From positions 29,719,934 through 29,783,933 of the forward strand of contig OX621252.1 in NCBI GenBank assembly GCA_951640165.1: a stretch of 64,000 bases of DNA, read 5' to 3'. The notes under the pieces are model-generated. The model saw only the letters and a program-made list of their open reading frames with translations. It was not told the DNA's origin and ran no database searches. A program made the translations under genes and the position numbers. Within the stretch, counting starts at the first letter, position 1; each line of letters opens with the position of its first letter. Source of the DNA: Pseudoips prasinana. Its lineage: Eukaryota; Arthropoda; Insecta; Lepidoptera; Nolidae. This document shows, in pieces, positions 11,131 to 22,197 of this stretch.

Positions 11131-12229
11131 CCTTAAACACTTCACCACACTTACCACACTTGCAATGTTTTAATACACAACCATAGTGGAAAGCAGAGTG
11201 ACGGCCTACTGGGGGCTTAGACAACTCTGTCACAAGAGCAATACGCCATACTGAGAATATACACAACAACAATATAGCACTTGTAGCAGCCCTAGCATTA
11301 GCTTAGCCTCGGCATTGAAGCGGTCAAGTGAAATGCGGGGCTATTGTTAAACTTTATATTTTATCTGTTAGATAATCGATACTGCACTTCGCACTGAGTG
11401 CTGTTATAAATCTGAGGTTATAAAATCGTGGTAATACGGCACTTTTATACTTTTATGTGTTTGGAGATAAAATGTATTGAAATACAGAAAAAGTGGGGTG
11501 CTTATGGAATGTTAAAGTGTGCTATTGTAGTTTTCAAACACATGAACCGTTATATATTTATATATAGGGCGGTTGTTTTAGCAACTTAGATAGGCAGAGT
11601 TCAATTTTATGAGTAATTCTTGCTTATATTTACATCTTTCTTACACTAAACTTAGTACGGTCAGCATTTTGTACTTCTCAAAGACTTGGGAAGTCAATAG
11701 TGATATCATTTAAATATATAAATAAAGAAATATACGATAATTACCCTTTACTTTACGTCCAACAAACGTACGGAATATTTTACACTTATAAATATATTTA
11801 AAATGCTTTAAACAAAGCCACGTATTATTTAATATTCTATTTAAATCTTACTGTATAAACCATAGAATGTCAAAAACATTAAAAGAAAATAAATTATACC
11901 AAATCTATTTATAAATTCCAGATTAAATTAATTATGAAACTAAACGTACCCGGAGGCTGAAACATTTTATATTGTTACTGAATCTAATTAGTTCTATGTT
12001 TCTGTTGTCTTTGGTTAGTGATTCAGAAAAAAAGTGAATTAACATCGTATATAAATACGAAACAAAACGGTTCAACGGTTCAACTTCAAAGGAAGGTAGA
12101 AATATATAACACATTTTCAAACCAAATAAATGTAATTAATTTTCAATTCTACATACCAGTCTGTGTATAAGTAGCTTAAGTCAAGATAAGAGGTTATACA
12201 TTTTAAACCTAATTGTAACGATATAAGAA
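11131..12229. other. Downstream flank of the reductase gene; no other gene
   Basis: AT-rich. This contains the 3' flank of the reductase on the minus strand. No canonical AATAAA was found close to the stop codon in that orientation, so the 3' end is not placed. Confidence 0.5.
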
Positions 12230-13216
12230 TCAGACTTTAACAAGAGCTTTGCCAACGGTTTCCCCTTTGAGCATTGCGACGAACGTATCTGGGAGTTTCT
12301 CAAAGCCATTTGCAACGGTCTCCTTCACTTTAATGGTACCTTTTTGCACCCACTCCCTTAGCTGGTCTAGGGCGGCGCGCTGTTGCGGCCAACTCCATTG
12401 TGTGAAACTGAACGATTCAATTGTCACTGTTCGGGATACTCTTGGCTTTTTAGGAGCGTTTGGATTCCCGTAAGTGCTTATAGATCCACATACGGCGACA
12501 CGGCCATTTTCATTCATACATTTAATGATATTCGCTGATAGTTCTCCGCCAACTGTATCGAAATAGCAATCGATGCCATTTACAACCGTAAGTATCGCTT
12601 TCTCGATGTTTTCTGTGGTTTTGTAGTTAAAAGCGTAATCGAATCCCAATTCTTGTAATAATATCCCAACTTTTTCGTCAGATCCAGTGAATCCAATAAC
12701 AGTACAGCCTTTTATTTTCGCAATTTGGCCAACTAAAGAGCCTACAGCCCCTGCAGCGCTCGTCACGCAAACAACCTCGCTTTTTTTCGGCTTGCATATT
12801 TCTAAGAGGCCAAGGTACGCTGTCATGCCGGGCATACCCAACGCTCCGACAGCCAGAGACAGGGGTGAGTCCCCAATTTGTGGCACGTACGGTTTAATGC
12901 CAAATATGTCGTCGGCATCGCCGTTCAGAAGTGCGTATTCACGCCAACCGGAATGTGAAACTACTACCATGTTTGCCGGGTATTCGGAGTTCTTGCTATC
13001 CACAACTTTGCCGACTTGAAAACCGAATTGTTCGTAAGGAACATGGTAGTTGTATGCGAAGGATCTCATGTACGGGTCGACGCTTATATACTCGGCTTTA
13101 ACAATAAACTCACCGGTTTTTGGTTCGGGAATTGTGTCGTGAACTATTTCGAAGTCCGATTGATCTGGTAGGAAGTTCTTGATTTTTTTTATAACCATTA
13201 CTTTGGCGAAACTCAT
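12230..13216 (-). CDS. Prostaglandin reductase 1-like NADP-dependent oxidoreductase
   Basis: A 328-aa product, close to the roughly 329 aa usual for prostaglandin reductase 1 (leukotriene B4 12-hydroxydehydrogenase) of the medium-chain reductase family. Known members are cytosolic NADPH-dependent enzymes that reduce enone double bonds; the insect substrate is unknown. Visible motifs: VDPYMRS (47-52), GMPGMTAYLGL (127-137), the Rossmann glycine loop SAAGAVGS (153-160), YFDTVGGE (218-225) and the C-terminal GKALVKV. The zinc-ligand pattern of alcohol dehydrogenases is absent, as expected. I chose the ATG at 13214-13216 (context ACAAAATG, A at -3). An in-frame ATG 46 codons upstream (13352-13354) would add a Cys/Arg-rich extension unlike the family. 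The frame is open without introns, so it is either a single-exon gene or a retrocopy. No A-tract is seen at the 3' side. Isolated; no neighbouring genes. Confidence 0.93.
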   Translation of the reverse strand: MSFAKVMVIKKIKNFLPDQSDFEIVHDTIPEPKTGEFIVKAEYISVDPYMRSFAYNYHVPYEQFGFQVGKVVDSKNSEYPANMVVVSHSGWREYALLNGDADDIFGIKPYVPQIGDSPLSLAVGALGMPGMTAYLGLLEICKPKKSEVVCVTSAAGAVGSLVGQIAKIKGCTVIGFTGSDEKVGILLQELGFDYAFNYKTTENIEKAILTVVNGIDCYFDTVGGELSANIIKCMNENGRVAVCGSISTYGNPNAPKKPRVSRTVTIESFSFTQWSWPQQRAALDQLREWVQKGTIKVKETVANGFEKLPDTFVAMLKGETVGKALVKV

Positions 13217-13735
13217 TTTGTAACGTCGTATTTCGTAATATAAATTTGTATAACGATTTACACTTCGGTACAACTTTATTTCACTAAGTTTGAAGACGTG
13301 TCGCCGCTGACAGTTCTGAGAGCACACTGACAGTTTGCACCTGTCAACTGCCACTCATTGTAGCATGACGACGCGTTTCGTTAATGCGTTGAATTTGAAT
13401 ATAATTTCTTTTGAAAACGTTTTATTTAATATGGCCTTCCTGCAAATAAATAATGGAAATGGAATCGTAATAATTTGCATTCGGTTTTAGCTTTATGGCA
13501 TGAAATTTATAAATATATTAACATTAACTGTAAATACTTTAGGATTACTAACGTTTATATTGCTGTATCGTGAGCACTTTCATAAAATGTCGCACGAATG
13601 AAAACCTGCCCATACTCAGAAAAATTATACAGGGTGTAACATAAATAGTGGACGTAACTTAAGGTGAGCTATCTACTCACGAAACTGAACTAATTAAACA
13701 TAACCAGTTTGTTAAATAAGGAAAGGTAAATATAT
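13217..13735. other. 5' flank of the reductase gene
   Basis: 13217-13400 is the presumed minus-strand 5' UTR and proximal promoter, and its GC content is higher than the surroundings. I could not identify a TATA box or initiator with confidence. 13400-13735 is unassigned. Confidence 0.45.
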
Positions 13736-14097
13736 CTGGGTCTTCTCAGTTGGGGCGCATTGGATCCGGTGGTAGCATTAAAGCGCGACCGTCGTTATTA
13801 ACACAAGGTCCGTCATAATAATAATACCTTTAATATAGACAGAACCATTGACAATATGTAGTAAAAATATTAGACTTAAACTAGATAATTAAACATAATC
13901 TCTTGACAATAACTTGATACGAGCTAGCTAAATATCATTTCTGTAATAAAATAAATTTTATAAATGTTTTCATACAAGATGTACCTAAATATCTATGTTA
14001 CTAGAAATAATATCTAATGTATACAACTATATTACTACAAACATGTTCTGACTATTTACAAGCGCTTTTTAAAGTCTACGTGAGTAAAAACCTTTTT
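13736..14097 (+). repeat. LINE-like 3' end repeat, copy 2
   Basis: Starts GGGTCTTCTCAGTTGGGGCG and ends CTACGTGAGTAAAAACC, followed by T-rich sequence. Same family as 5807-6135 (inverted) and 27815-28168. The opening may be the last codons of a LINE ORF2, but the frame is too short to show it. Confidence 0.75.
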
Positions 14098-14573
14098 TGT
14101 TTTGTTTTGTTTTATCACCCCGTACAACATGCCTTAGCTACGATATTCTACTACAAGCTGTGCCCCGTTAAACTTTATATATTGAGGAAGATACCACCTT
14201 CTTTATCCTCCTGCCGCACAGAGTAACTATAGAAAAAACTCGCTTCTGTTGAGGGATTGCCATCTGTACAATGATGTGCCAGAGAGTTGACATTGACCCT
14301 TTTAATATGAGCGCTCCACAAGTGAAAATGATCTGTAATCTGAAAATGATGTGTAACAAATATTTTTCTTAAATTGTATTGATTAATAATCACCATTTTA
14401 ATGTGTGCCTATACTGCCTTAAATTACCAATTGTTAAAATGGTACCTATAAGTGAATACTGGTAATTGGCCTTAATATAAACATACAACCTTATTACTTT
14501 TACTGTTCAATTAGCTGTAAGTTATCTAAATTAAAAAAAAATATATTTATAGCGTATGTGCTATTTGGTTATA
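14098..14573. other. No gene seen
   Basis: AT-rich and unassigned. The overlapping short frames on both strands look like chance. Confidence 0.5.
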
Positions 14574-14983
14574 TCTAAAATCGTAGGAAAGTCAAAACTG
14601 TGCATTGAATATTTTTTACAAGGATACTTGGGGCATGATCTACAGTAGATATCGAAGACAAAAATATAGTATTTAGAATTTATGTCTGTTTGTCTGTATG
14701 TATGTCCGGGCTAAACTCAAAAAGTACTGCATGGATCTGTAACGTATGCCATGTAGGTTTTACTTTTCTCAATGACTGACGTACGTTTTATTGCACTCCT
14801 GTCAAGTGAGGCCCTATAGGTATTAATCTGCAATACCTAAATATCTTTCAGGATCTACTTAAAATTTTGCATAAATATTACCAAGAAGTCAGGTCAACAT
14901 TATAGGCTACATATTATCACCTACGGGGGAGGAGCTGTGATAATTTATAAAGTTTAACACGGGAAAACCGCGGGGCACAACTA
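14574..14983 (+). mobile_element. Helitron (GTAGGAAAGTC type) carrying an insertion
   Basis: Begins TCTAAAATCGTAGGAAAGTC and ends …AAAACCGCGGGGCACAACTA, with the terminal CTAG mutated. Relative to 27357-27677 it contains 112 extra bases (14739-14850) bounded by GGATCT on both sides (14733-14738 and 14851-14856), a likely 6-bp target duplication. The inserted sequence is unclassified. Confidence 0.8.
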
Positions 14984-14986
14984 TAA

Positions 14987-15162
<176 letters not shown>

Positions 15163-15443
15163 TTACTACTAAGTTTTATCAAAGTCCGGTAGTTTACATC
15201 ACAACTTTCGCATTTATAATATTAGTACGAATTAACATTTTTTTAGTATTTTGCTTGTTTATGTGCAGCACTTTGTTTAGCTTCATAGGCAAATTAAGCT
15301 CCTTATGTCCACAAATAATTTCATGTGCGTTATTCGAACTCGAAACACGTCGGTGCCAAGATGGAAGCGAGATGACTTCCTTAAACATTACGCTTTATGT
15401 ATATACATTTTACCTATGGAAATACATATATTTTACCTATCAC
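15163..15443. other. No gene seen
   Basis: Unassigned spacer between repeats. Confidence 0.5.
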
Positions 15444-15676
15444 AATAATAATAATATCCTGGGACATTATTCACACACGGCTTACAAGCTCTGCTTAGTT
15501 TGGAATCAGATATCCCAAACTAAGTAGAGCTTGTACTTCGGAAACCAGACAACTGATATACGACTTTTGTTTTATAAATAAAAACTTATATAGATGAGTA
15601 TACGCAGGCAAGCAGACAGGTTCATGTACACAAATATCTGTCCTGTGTGGGAATCAAACTCACGGCCCGTCGATCT
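15444..15676 (-). mobile_element. tRNA-derived SINE, family A, with internal inverted duplication
   Basis: Plus-strand order is (AAT)n, ATCCTGGGACATTATTCAC, AGAGCTTGTACT, then GTCCTGTGTGGGAATCAAAC (a decayed B-box region), so the element reads leftward. Near its 3' end a 21-bp piece has been copied back (15483-15535). The tRNA-like head is truncated. Confidence 0.8.
15483..15535. repeat. Near-perfect inverted repeat inside a SINE
   Basis: Arms 15483-15503 and 15515-15535 (21 bp, 1 mismatch), 11-base loop. Other family A copies have a single CCAAACTAAGCAGAGCTTGT here, so the left arm is an added reverse-complement copy of the right. Confidence 0.85.
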
Positions 15677-16539
15677 ATGGATATACATTTTACGTTGTGT
15701 TTTTGTTGGAATCGTAGAATCCGCGCATATGAATATTAAATATCGGATGAAAATGAACATAACTATTATTTCTTTACTATTCATTGATTATATTTCTATT
15801 TATATAATTAATCGTATTCTGGAAAATGGCTTTTAACAATTCTTTGAAAATTTACACAATGAATATTTTCGGAATTCTGAACGATTGGGAGATATCTCTC
15901 CGATAGTGTTCAATAGCCATCCCATAGGAATATACATCGAGAGTGTACTTGTATTTGTGCACGCATTTCCTGAGTAGTTGGCTGGACTCCGTAGAGATAG
16001 ACTGCTATTTTAATTATTATATACATGGAGTACGTTTGGTCGTTTGGTGCTACCCAGGTGTCATGTGTAAAGTTTCCAAAACCATAGCCTAAAGATGCGG
16101 TAGTACTCGACCATCGATTGAGCTCGGTTGCCCAGGTACTATGATTAATATGCCAAAACAGCGTCCTTCCTGATAATAACCAACGGGTCCTCCTTCAAAA
16201 CCTGTGAAATGAGATGTCAATCTTCGATTAGTCCCTCATCATTTTCAAAATAATGGATCCGCCCACCCTTACATAATAACCAGTGAAATCTGTCAGCACT
16301 ATCGGGCGTAAAAGGTTATATCTTCAACGAAGTGCGTGGGTAGTTAAGCCCTTTTTGTACGGTGGGAGTAAATGGCGACCCCGCCGTGACCACTCGTTAC
16401 TTCCAACTCGTTGGTTTAGTACAGAAATAACTATAATTCAGTGGGCAGGTGTTTGGAATTGATAACTTGGGACTTCGCAATTTTGCTTGTGATTCGGTGA
16501 TTTTCGTTCGTCGTTGGACTATATAATGATGTGGAATAA
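15677..16539. other. No gene seen; weak protease-like stretch
   Basis: Mostly unassigned. On the minus strand, 16120-16205 reads GFEGGPVGYYQEG, faintly like the GDSGGP region of a trypsin-like protease but without the catalytic serine context. Not annotated as a gene. Confidence 0.3.
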
Positions 16540-16672
16540 TAATAATATCTTGGGACGACTATCACACTGTCATCTGATCCCCAAGGTAGACCTAGTACTA
16601 TCGAAACCAGCCAACTGATAGATATACTTATACCTACCTTTTTGAATACATAAATTACACCCAAATACAGAA
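16540..16672 (-). mobile_element. tRNA-derived SINE, family B, 3' part
   Basis: ATCTTGGGACGACTATCACA, CATCTGATCCCCAAGG and ATACATAAATTACACCCAAA match the family B tail and body. The head is absent. Confidence 0.65.
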
Positions 16673-17669
16673 CATCGTACTTATTATATCAAGTTAAACA
16701 TCATAAGAATAAATGAATATGTTTGATCTTAAATTAATTATCTGTGTCAACCAAAGAGGAATTGGACCAATTCTGAGTCAAGTGTTAGTTAACCCGCCCG
16801 AGAAGGGAAACAATTCAAATACGGAATACAATACAAGAATTTATTCAATTATATCATAATCATACAGCTAACAATATCCAGTAATTTTACTAACCTTACT
16901 CAGAGACGACTCGTTTCAAAGTGAAGTGTCGATGACCGACCGGAATTGACACTGACATTCGGACAGCAACGGTGTTGCCCGAGTAATTACTACAATAATT
17001 ACCGTCTGTATGAAATGTGAAAAGGTATAGTGTTGCTAGAGTACTATAATAACGATAGTCGTGTTACACAAGTTACATATTTTAAGTAAGTTCAAATGGC
17101 GGTGACTGTTATCAGTTTCACTCGTAGAATTAGAAAAGAATTTGAAGCATCCTTCTGCGGTTGTCGTTAACAGTAACTTGCGGCAAAAAATTAAACTAAA
17201 GTGCCGTCGCGGAGCAGATAGAATTTCGTACCTATTATTACCTGTCTCTGCCGTTGCTGCGTTAATACACACAGGAACAGAGTCTAGGGATGGGGAGACC
17301 TGAATCCTATAATATTTATAGTTTTTTTTTGTTTTTAACTTTTGTTAAAAATCGTTTTAGTTTTTATAAAAAAATGTACACTTTTATGTCATGCTGGCAC
17401 AGATTTAATGGCCGATGTCTTAATGGATTTGCTAACCATTTACCGGCAGCAATAAGGTCTGATTTCAAACATTTGCCATAAATTCGCAGTTAACTTATAC
17501 AAAAATGGTTTTGACCACTGCCATATTTTCTAGAAATAATTTAAATGGCAGAACAATGTTTGCCAGATCAGCTAGTAATACAAAAATATTCAAAACGATT
17601 TCTTAAAATACCTTATTTGAATTAAAACCTAATAGATTCTCTAAGTCTTTTTATATCCATTGTCTTATA
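16673..17669. other. No gene seen
   Basis: Unassigned. A LINE-type tail (GAATACAATACAAGAATTTA, 16825-16845, minus orientation) is the only recognisable piece. Confidence 0.5.
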
Positions 17670-17930
17670 TGAATACTATCCAGGGACATTATTCACACGG
17701 CCATCTGATCCTAAATTAAATAGAGCTTGTACTATGGAAATCGGATAACTGATATACTACATTATAATATTCTTTTGTATATACATTCTTATATAGATAA
17801 TTACACCCAAACACAGGACAAATAGACATGTTCATGCACAAAAATATGTGTCCTGTGTGGGAATCGAACCCGTAACCTGCAGACAGAAAAGCAAGCATTT
17901 ATCGACCACGCCAAATGGCCCCATCAAATA
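17670..17930 (-). mobile_element. tRNA-derived SINE, family A, near full length
   Basis: Runs from the tail (CCAGGGACATTATTCACACG) through the body to a head with a B box (GGGAATCGAACCC, minus strand) and A-box region (CGACCACGCCAAATGGCCCC). It stops just before the Helitron at 17933. Confidence 0.8.
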
Positions 17931-17932
17931 TA

Positions 17933-18394
17933 TCACACTAATATTATAAAGGCGAAAGTTTGTGAGTGTGTATGTTGTTACTTCTTGACGTCTAAACGGC
18001 TGGAGCGATTGTAATAAAATTTAGTATGGAGTTAGCTGACACCCTGGATTAATACATAGGCTATAATTTATAAAGTTGAATGGCTATTACACAACGTGAA
18101 TAAAGAATTGAATTGAATTGAACGTATTTTATGACCTCAAAGAGTTTTTTGCTTATGACCAAGTATCGAAGCAACTGATTTATTGAATTTATCATGATGT
18201 GTTATTTATCTGTTGTCAAGATTATAAAAACAATTATTTAATATTAAGATATTAAGAAAACATATTGCATGCCCGATATGGGTAACTGTTGATCCATCAA
18301 ATTGTTATAACATCTTCTGTACACAATTTCTGGCAATAAAATGATCTATCTCTATGTCTATGTGTCTGCGGGTAAAACCGTGAGGCACAGCTAG
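17933..18394 (+). mobile_element. Helitron (TCACACTAATATTATAAAGG type), interrupted
   Basis: 17933-18076 matches 8153-8310. The expected 3' end (GCGGGTAAAACCGTGAGGCA, then CAGCTAG, T next) appears only at 18363-18394. The roughly 290 bases between begin GAATGGCTATTACACAACG and include GAATTGAATTGAATTGAAC, a LINE-like tail, so a retroposon probably landed in the Helitron. Confidence 0.7.
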
Positions 18395-19073
18395 TATTAC
18401 AATACATGTTAAAATAGATTAACAATTACTACGTGTAGAAAATGTCTGAGTGATAACTAGATCCATTTTACGGCCACTTGTGCAAATAACTAATTCAACA
18501 CACACCCGGGGCGTCTCTATCTTAACGGTCTTACATAAATCATTAGGCTTATGACATTCGAGGATAAAAAGTGGATCCAATGTCTGGCCCATGTCGGGAG
18601 GTAATCTATATCCCATATTATTGGGTCAAAGTCCCAAGGTACCGCCAAATTGAAAAGTATAGTAAGTCCTTAGGGAAGTCTAGTAAAAAAGCTGGCTGGT
18701 TGATCAATTGAGTGAAGCGTTTGTTGGGAAGATCGGCCTATTTCCTTGAGACTAAGTTAAGAAAATTTGTCTACTATATTTTTATTTAATAAAATGCTGT
18801 TTGAAATAGATCTATGACAGCCAGTGTCAATAAACAAGGTCGAGTCTCTGGTGTAACTGGTCGTCTCAGTTGTTAGTGTCCTTACTTACATAAGCTGGTG
18901 GCACAAGCATCAGAGATGACTTTTTGTCCGCTCTGATATCCGTATATGACTACTTCAGAGTCCGGTCTGCTATTAATTTTTTTTCATTTCAAAGAACCTC
19001 TCAGCATACGTTTTCAGAGATCATAGGAATATGACTCTGACAACCTTATAATCAGAATATTTGATTTTTTTTG
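18395..19073. other. No gene seen
   Basis: Unassigned. The 65-codon minus-strand frame at 18419-18616 has no motif I recognise. Confidence 0.5.
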
Positions 19074-19800
19074 TAATAATAATATTCTGGGACATTATTC
19101 ACTACATGGACACTACTAGGACATTATTAGACTCTTTGGATTCGATGGACAGACGCGCTCGCAGGATAATCGACGATAGAGACCTAACAAGTAAAAAGCT
19201 GCAAAACTTGGATCATCGGCGTCAGGTTGCAAGCTTATCGGTTTTCTACAGGCTGTTTCATGGAGAATGCGCTCAAGACCTCCATGAACTTATCCCTCCA
19301 TCTCCCTCTTTTCATCGGACTACAAGGCGTCGGGAGGCTCTCCACCGCTATGTCGTTGACATCCCATTATGCCGTACGAAGCGTTTTGCTTCCTTTTTCA
19401 TCATACGCACGGCAAAACTGTGGAACAACCTTCCAAACGACGTGTTTCCAGACTCATATAACATGGGTTTATTCAAGGTTAGAGTGAACAGGCATCTTAT
19501 GGGTGCGTGCGGTTCACCTTCGACCACATCTTCACTTACCATCAGGTGAGATCGTGGTCAAGTGCAAACCCATTATGCATAAAAAAAACACGGCCAAACT
19601 AAGCAGAGCTTGCACTATGGAAACTAAATAACTGATATACTATTTTTCTTTTTTGTAAATACGTACTAACGTATATCGATAAAGTTATCTGAGACTCAGG
19701 ACAAAGAGACATGTTCATTCACACAAATATATGTCCTGGGTGGGAATCGCACCCATGACCTGCGGAGTAAAGGGCATGAATTTACCAACCACGCCAAGTG
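19074..19800 (-). mobile_element. tRNA-derived SINE, family A, split by a LINE
   Basis: The SINE tail (AATATTCTGGGACATTATTC) ends at about 19104 and the same element resumes at about 19590 (CACGGCCAAACTAAGCAGAG), continuing to a B box (GGGAATCGCACCC) and head at about 19800. The intervening bases are the LINE at 19105-19590. Confidence 0.85.
19105..19590 (+). pseudogene. 5'-truncated LINE: reverse transcriptase C-terminus with A tail
   Basis: The frame from about 19100 to 19549 encodes the C-terminal region of a CR1/Jockey-like reverse transcriptase. It includes MDRRARRIIDD, LDHRRQVASLSVFYRLFHGE, RTKRFASFFIIRTAKLWNNL and SYNMGLFKVRVNRHL. The stop is followed by TTACCATCAGGTGAGATCGT and a CATTATGCATAAAAAAAA end. 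The 5' truncation and A-tail show insertion by reverse transcription into the SINE. A shorter copy of the same 3' end is at 33711-33892. Confidence 0.85.
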
Positions 19801-20689
19801 GTTCGACAAGTTTAAATACAGAACCGCTAAACTAATCAGAAATTTAAACATGATATGTATAGTTAGAGTACCTCTGGTTAAATTACGGCCACGGCGGTTT
19901 GTATCTGAAAACTTTTTCAGCCGATTTTTAATCTGGCAGTACGCAAGTGGTGACGTTTGATAGGTAGACGAACCGAATAGTTTGGCACATTTGGCACTGT
20001 GTTCTGGATTCAACTACTAGTAGGTCTTGTCAAAATAGACAGTGGATGTGGTTATATTTATTGTAATCGATTATAGACATGTTATAGTTTTGTAATAAAT
20101 ATATTATTTTGCCTACGTATGGAGATTTATTACACTCTTTAGGAAGGTAGATATTTACGGTTCACATAGCAGTAGCAATACTTCGATAAAACAACTAAAC
20201 AAAAGTATAAAAAAATACAAAGTATAAATTATGAACACGGCTAATTGCTTCTGAATTAACAAACTGCGGGCGAGAAATTCTGCCTACGCCTGGAGTTATA
20301 ATTAAAAAATCAAAAATTAAAAAACTTAAGCCAGCAAATCGCGAACTTTAACAAAAGTACATCAAATAAGTCGCGCGAAATAAAACTGCTTCCAATCCGC
20401 TAAAAAAGCATGGGAATATTACGTATAGATGTATTAACTTATAAACTCTCCCCCGACTTGCTAGGTCTTTGTATTTGAATGTGAACAGTTGGTTTGGGCA
20501 AGGAAATATTCCTTTACAATGATCCGCCTTTTTACAATAGATTGCCACTGTTTGTATATTAAGCATATTCTTCTTAACATTATAATGTCTGCTGTTATCC
20601 ACTATTTGATATGAATTAAAATTTTAATCACGCATGATGTTACAATACTTATCTCATTACTTACGACGGTACGTTACTCTAGTGTTATG
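19801..20689. other. No gene seen
   Basis: AT-rich, unassigned; short frames only. Confidence 0.5.
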
Positions 20690-20910
20690 AGTTGTTCAAG
20701 CCGCCCAGTACGCCTCTGATATGGCTTAACGACTGTAGTCTAATAACTACAACCAGGACCAACAGCTCAACCTACTCTCCGAAGCAAGGAGGTGCTTAGA
20801 AATTAAGCCACTTTGGCGTCCACTCATATATGCACTGACCACGTGCCTAGAACCACTCCGATGACTTAGGAGCTGGTGAGAGCAACTGGATTTGGTACGG
20901 ATGTAGTTGT
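20690..20910 (-). mobile_element. 5S-rRNA-derived SINE, degraded copy
   Basis: Reverse-complement match to 21773-22036 across GTTCAAGCCGCCCAGTA, GGCTTAACGACTGT, TTAAGCCACTTTGGCG and the GAGAGCA head, with many substitutions and indels. Confidence 0.65.
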
Positions 20911-21764
20911 TTCGGTGCCAGTGGCTATTTAAGGACCCGAATGGAACATTGGTATCAAATAGTTTTAATATAAATCGTCGTGCATGTAAGAGGGTCGGAG
21001 GACAAGTTGGGAGTTTACATGCCCACTATGGTCTCGAGAGGCATAGGGCCTCCCAAAACCATAATTGTCTTTTTATTACCAAGACCCGTATTCTATTACG
21101 CTAGTTAAACACGGGGTAAAACTTGCCCCCTAATCCTATGGCATCCTTTCGTGTATAACAACACCATTAACATACTAATGCTATTACCAGGAGGGCCTCA
21201 ATAAAGTTTTAGAAAACTATAGAGGTATATTTACCTACAAAATGTACATGAACTCTAACTTATTATAACACTAACTATTTACTACCTTCTTTTTTTTTCT
21301 CATGTTACATATTTTTTTACTGTTTTCATTTCATGCATTTCTTGTGCATCTCAAGGTTGTTTTTGTAATCTATTTGGTGTACAAATAAGGAGTATTGTAT
21401 GTTTACTATTTATATATCGGTTATGGTGCTGATGTGGGACCTCGATTGAAAGGACGGCCGGTATTTGTTTTGAAGGCATAGTGTTGCGTGAATGATCACT
21501 ACTATACCGGGAAAAAAGTGTTTGAGATTGGTAAAAACGAGGACCGGTAAAACCCGGGTCGGTGCCAAGTTTCCTTTAGCTAACATGACTGGGCGCTTCC
21601 CGTGCAGAATCACCTCTCACTCAAGAACTTTTGGACAAGGCATAATTGAAGTTTTTATACTGCGCCATTTTGGGTTTCGGTACGCGATGCGCTTATTTCA
21701 GTTGTCTTTTCACCAAAGAGTAGACAATAATAAAGAGAAGTATTATTTTTAGTTAGTAGTAGTA
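20911..21764. other. No gene seen
   Basis: Unassigned apart from a LINE 3' tail at about 21335-21400 (TTTGGTGTACAAATAAGGAG) of the type at 44340-44385. Confidence 0.5.
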
Positions 21765-21772
21765 TTAGTTTG

Positions 21773-22036
21773 AGGCGCTCACAGCTAGATGCTCTCACTG
21801 GTCTGTAAGCGATCGGCGAGGTTAAGTAACGAGACTCGCGGTCAGTCCATAAATGGGTGACCGCCAAAGTAGTTTAATTTCTGAGCGTCTCCTACTTCGG
21901 AGGGCACGTTAAGCAGTTTGTTCCGGTTGTAGACATTAGACAACAGTCGTTAAGCCATGTCAGAGGCCTACTGGGCGGCTTGAGCAACTCTGACACTAGG
22001 GTCACCACTACCCATACGATAAGCAAGCAAGCATTT
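21773..22036 (+). mobile_element. 5S-rRNA-derived SINE (SINE3-like), complete with TSD
   Basis: The 5' part (GCGATCGGCGAGGTTAAG … GGTCAGTCCATAAATGGGTG then ACCG) follows the internal-promoter half of 5S rRNA, which in animals contains GAAGTTAAGCA and GGATGGGTGACCG. This argues for a 5S-derived SINE rather than a tRNA-derived one. The 3' end is (AAGC)n. TTAGTTTG occurs at 21765-21772 and 22037-22044, a clean 8-bp target duplication. The other good copy is 58391-58654; decayed copies are at 10541, 20690, 36845 and 51650. Confidence 0.8.
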
Positions 22037-22087
22037 TTAGTTTGTCCCCCTTATACAGGGTTAGTTAGAAATTATGAAATTATATTT

Positions 22088-22197
22088 TTAGTTAGAAATT
22101 ATGAAATCTATAACCCCAAAAAGGATCTAGGTCAAGTTACCCAGTAAACTCGACCTAGATCCTTTTTGGGGTTATAGATTTCATAATTTCTAACTAA
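22088..22197. repeat. Perfect inverted repeat, 46-bp arms
   Basis: Arms 22088-22133 and 22152-22197 are exact reverse complements with an 18-base loop. The outer 20 bases of the left arm occur once more just upstream (22060-22081). No transposon end motif is recognised. Confidence 0.92.

Noticed and set aside
16120..16205. Minus-strand GFEGGPVGYYQEG resembling a trypsin-like protease active-site region
   Set aside because: The Asp-Ser of GDSGGP is not present, the frame is interrupted on both sides and no other protease motif follows, so similarity is too weak.
18419..18616. 65-codon minus-strand ORF
   Set aside because: Short, no motif, non-coding surroundings.
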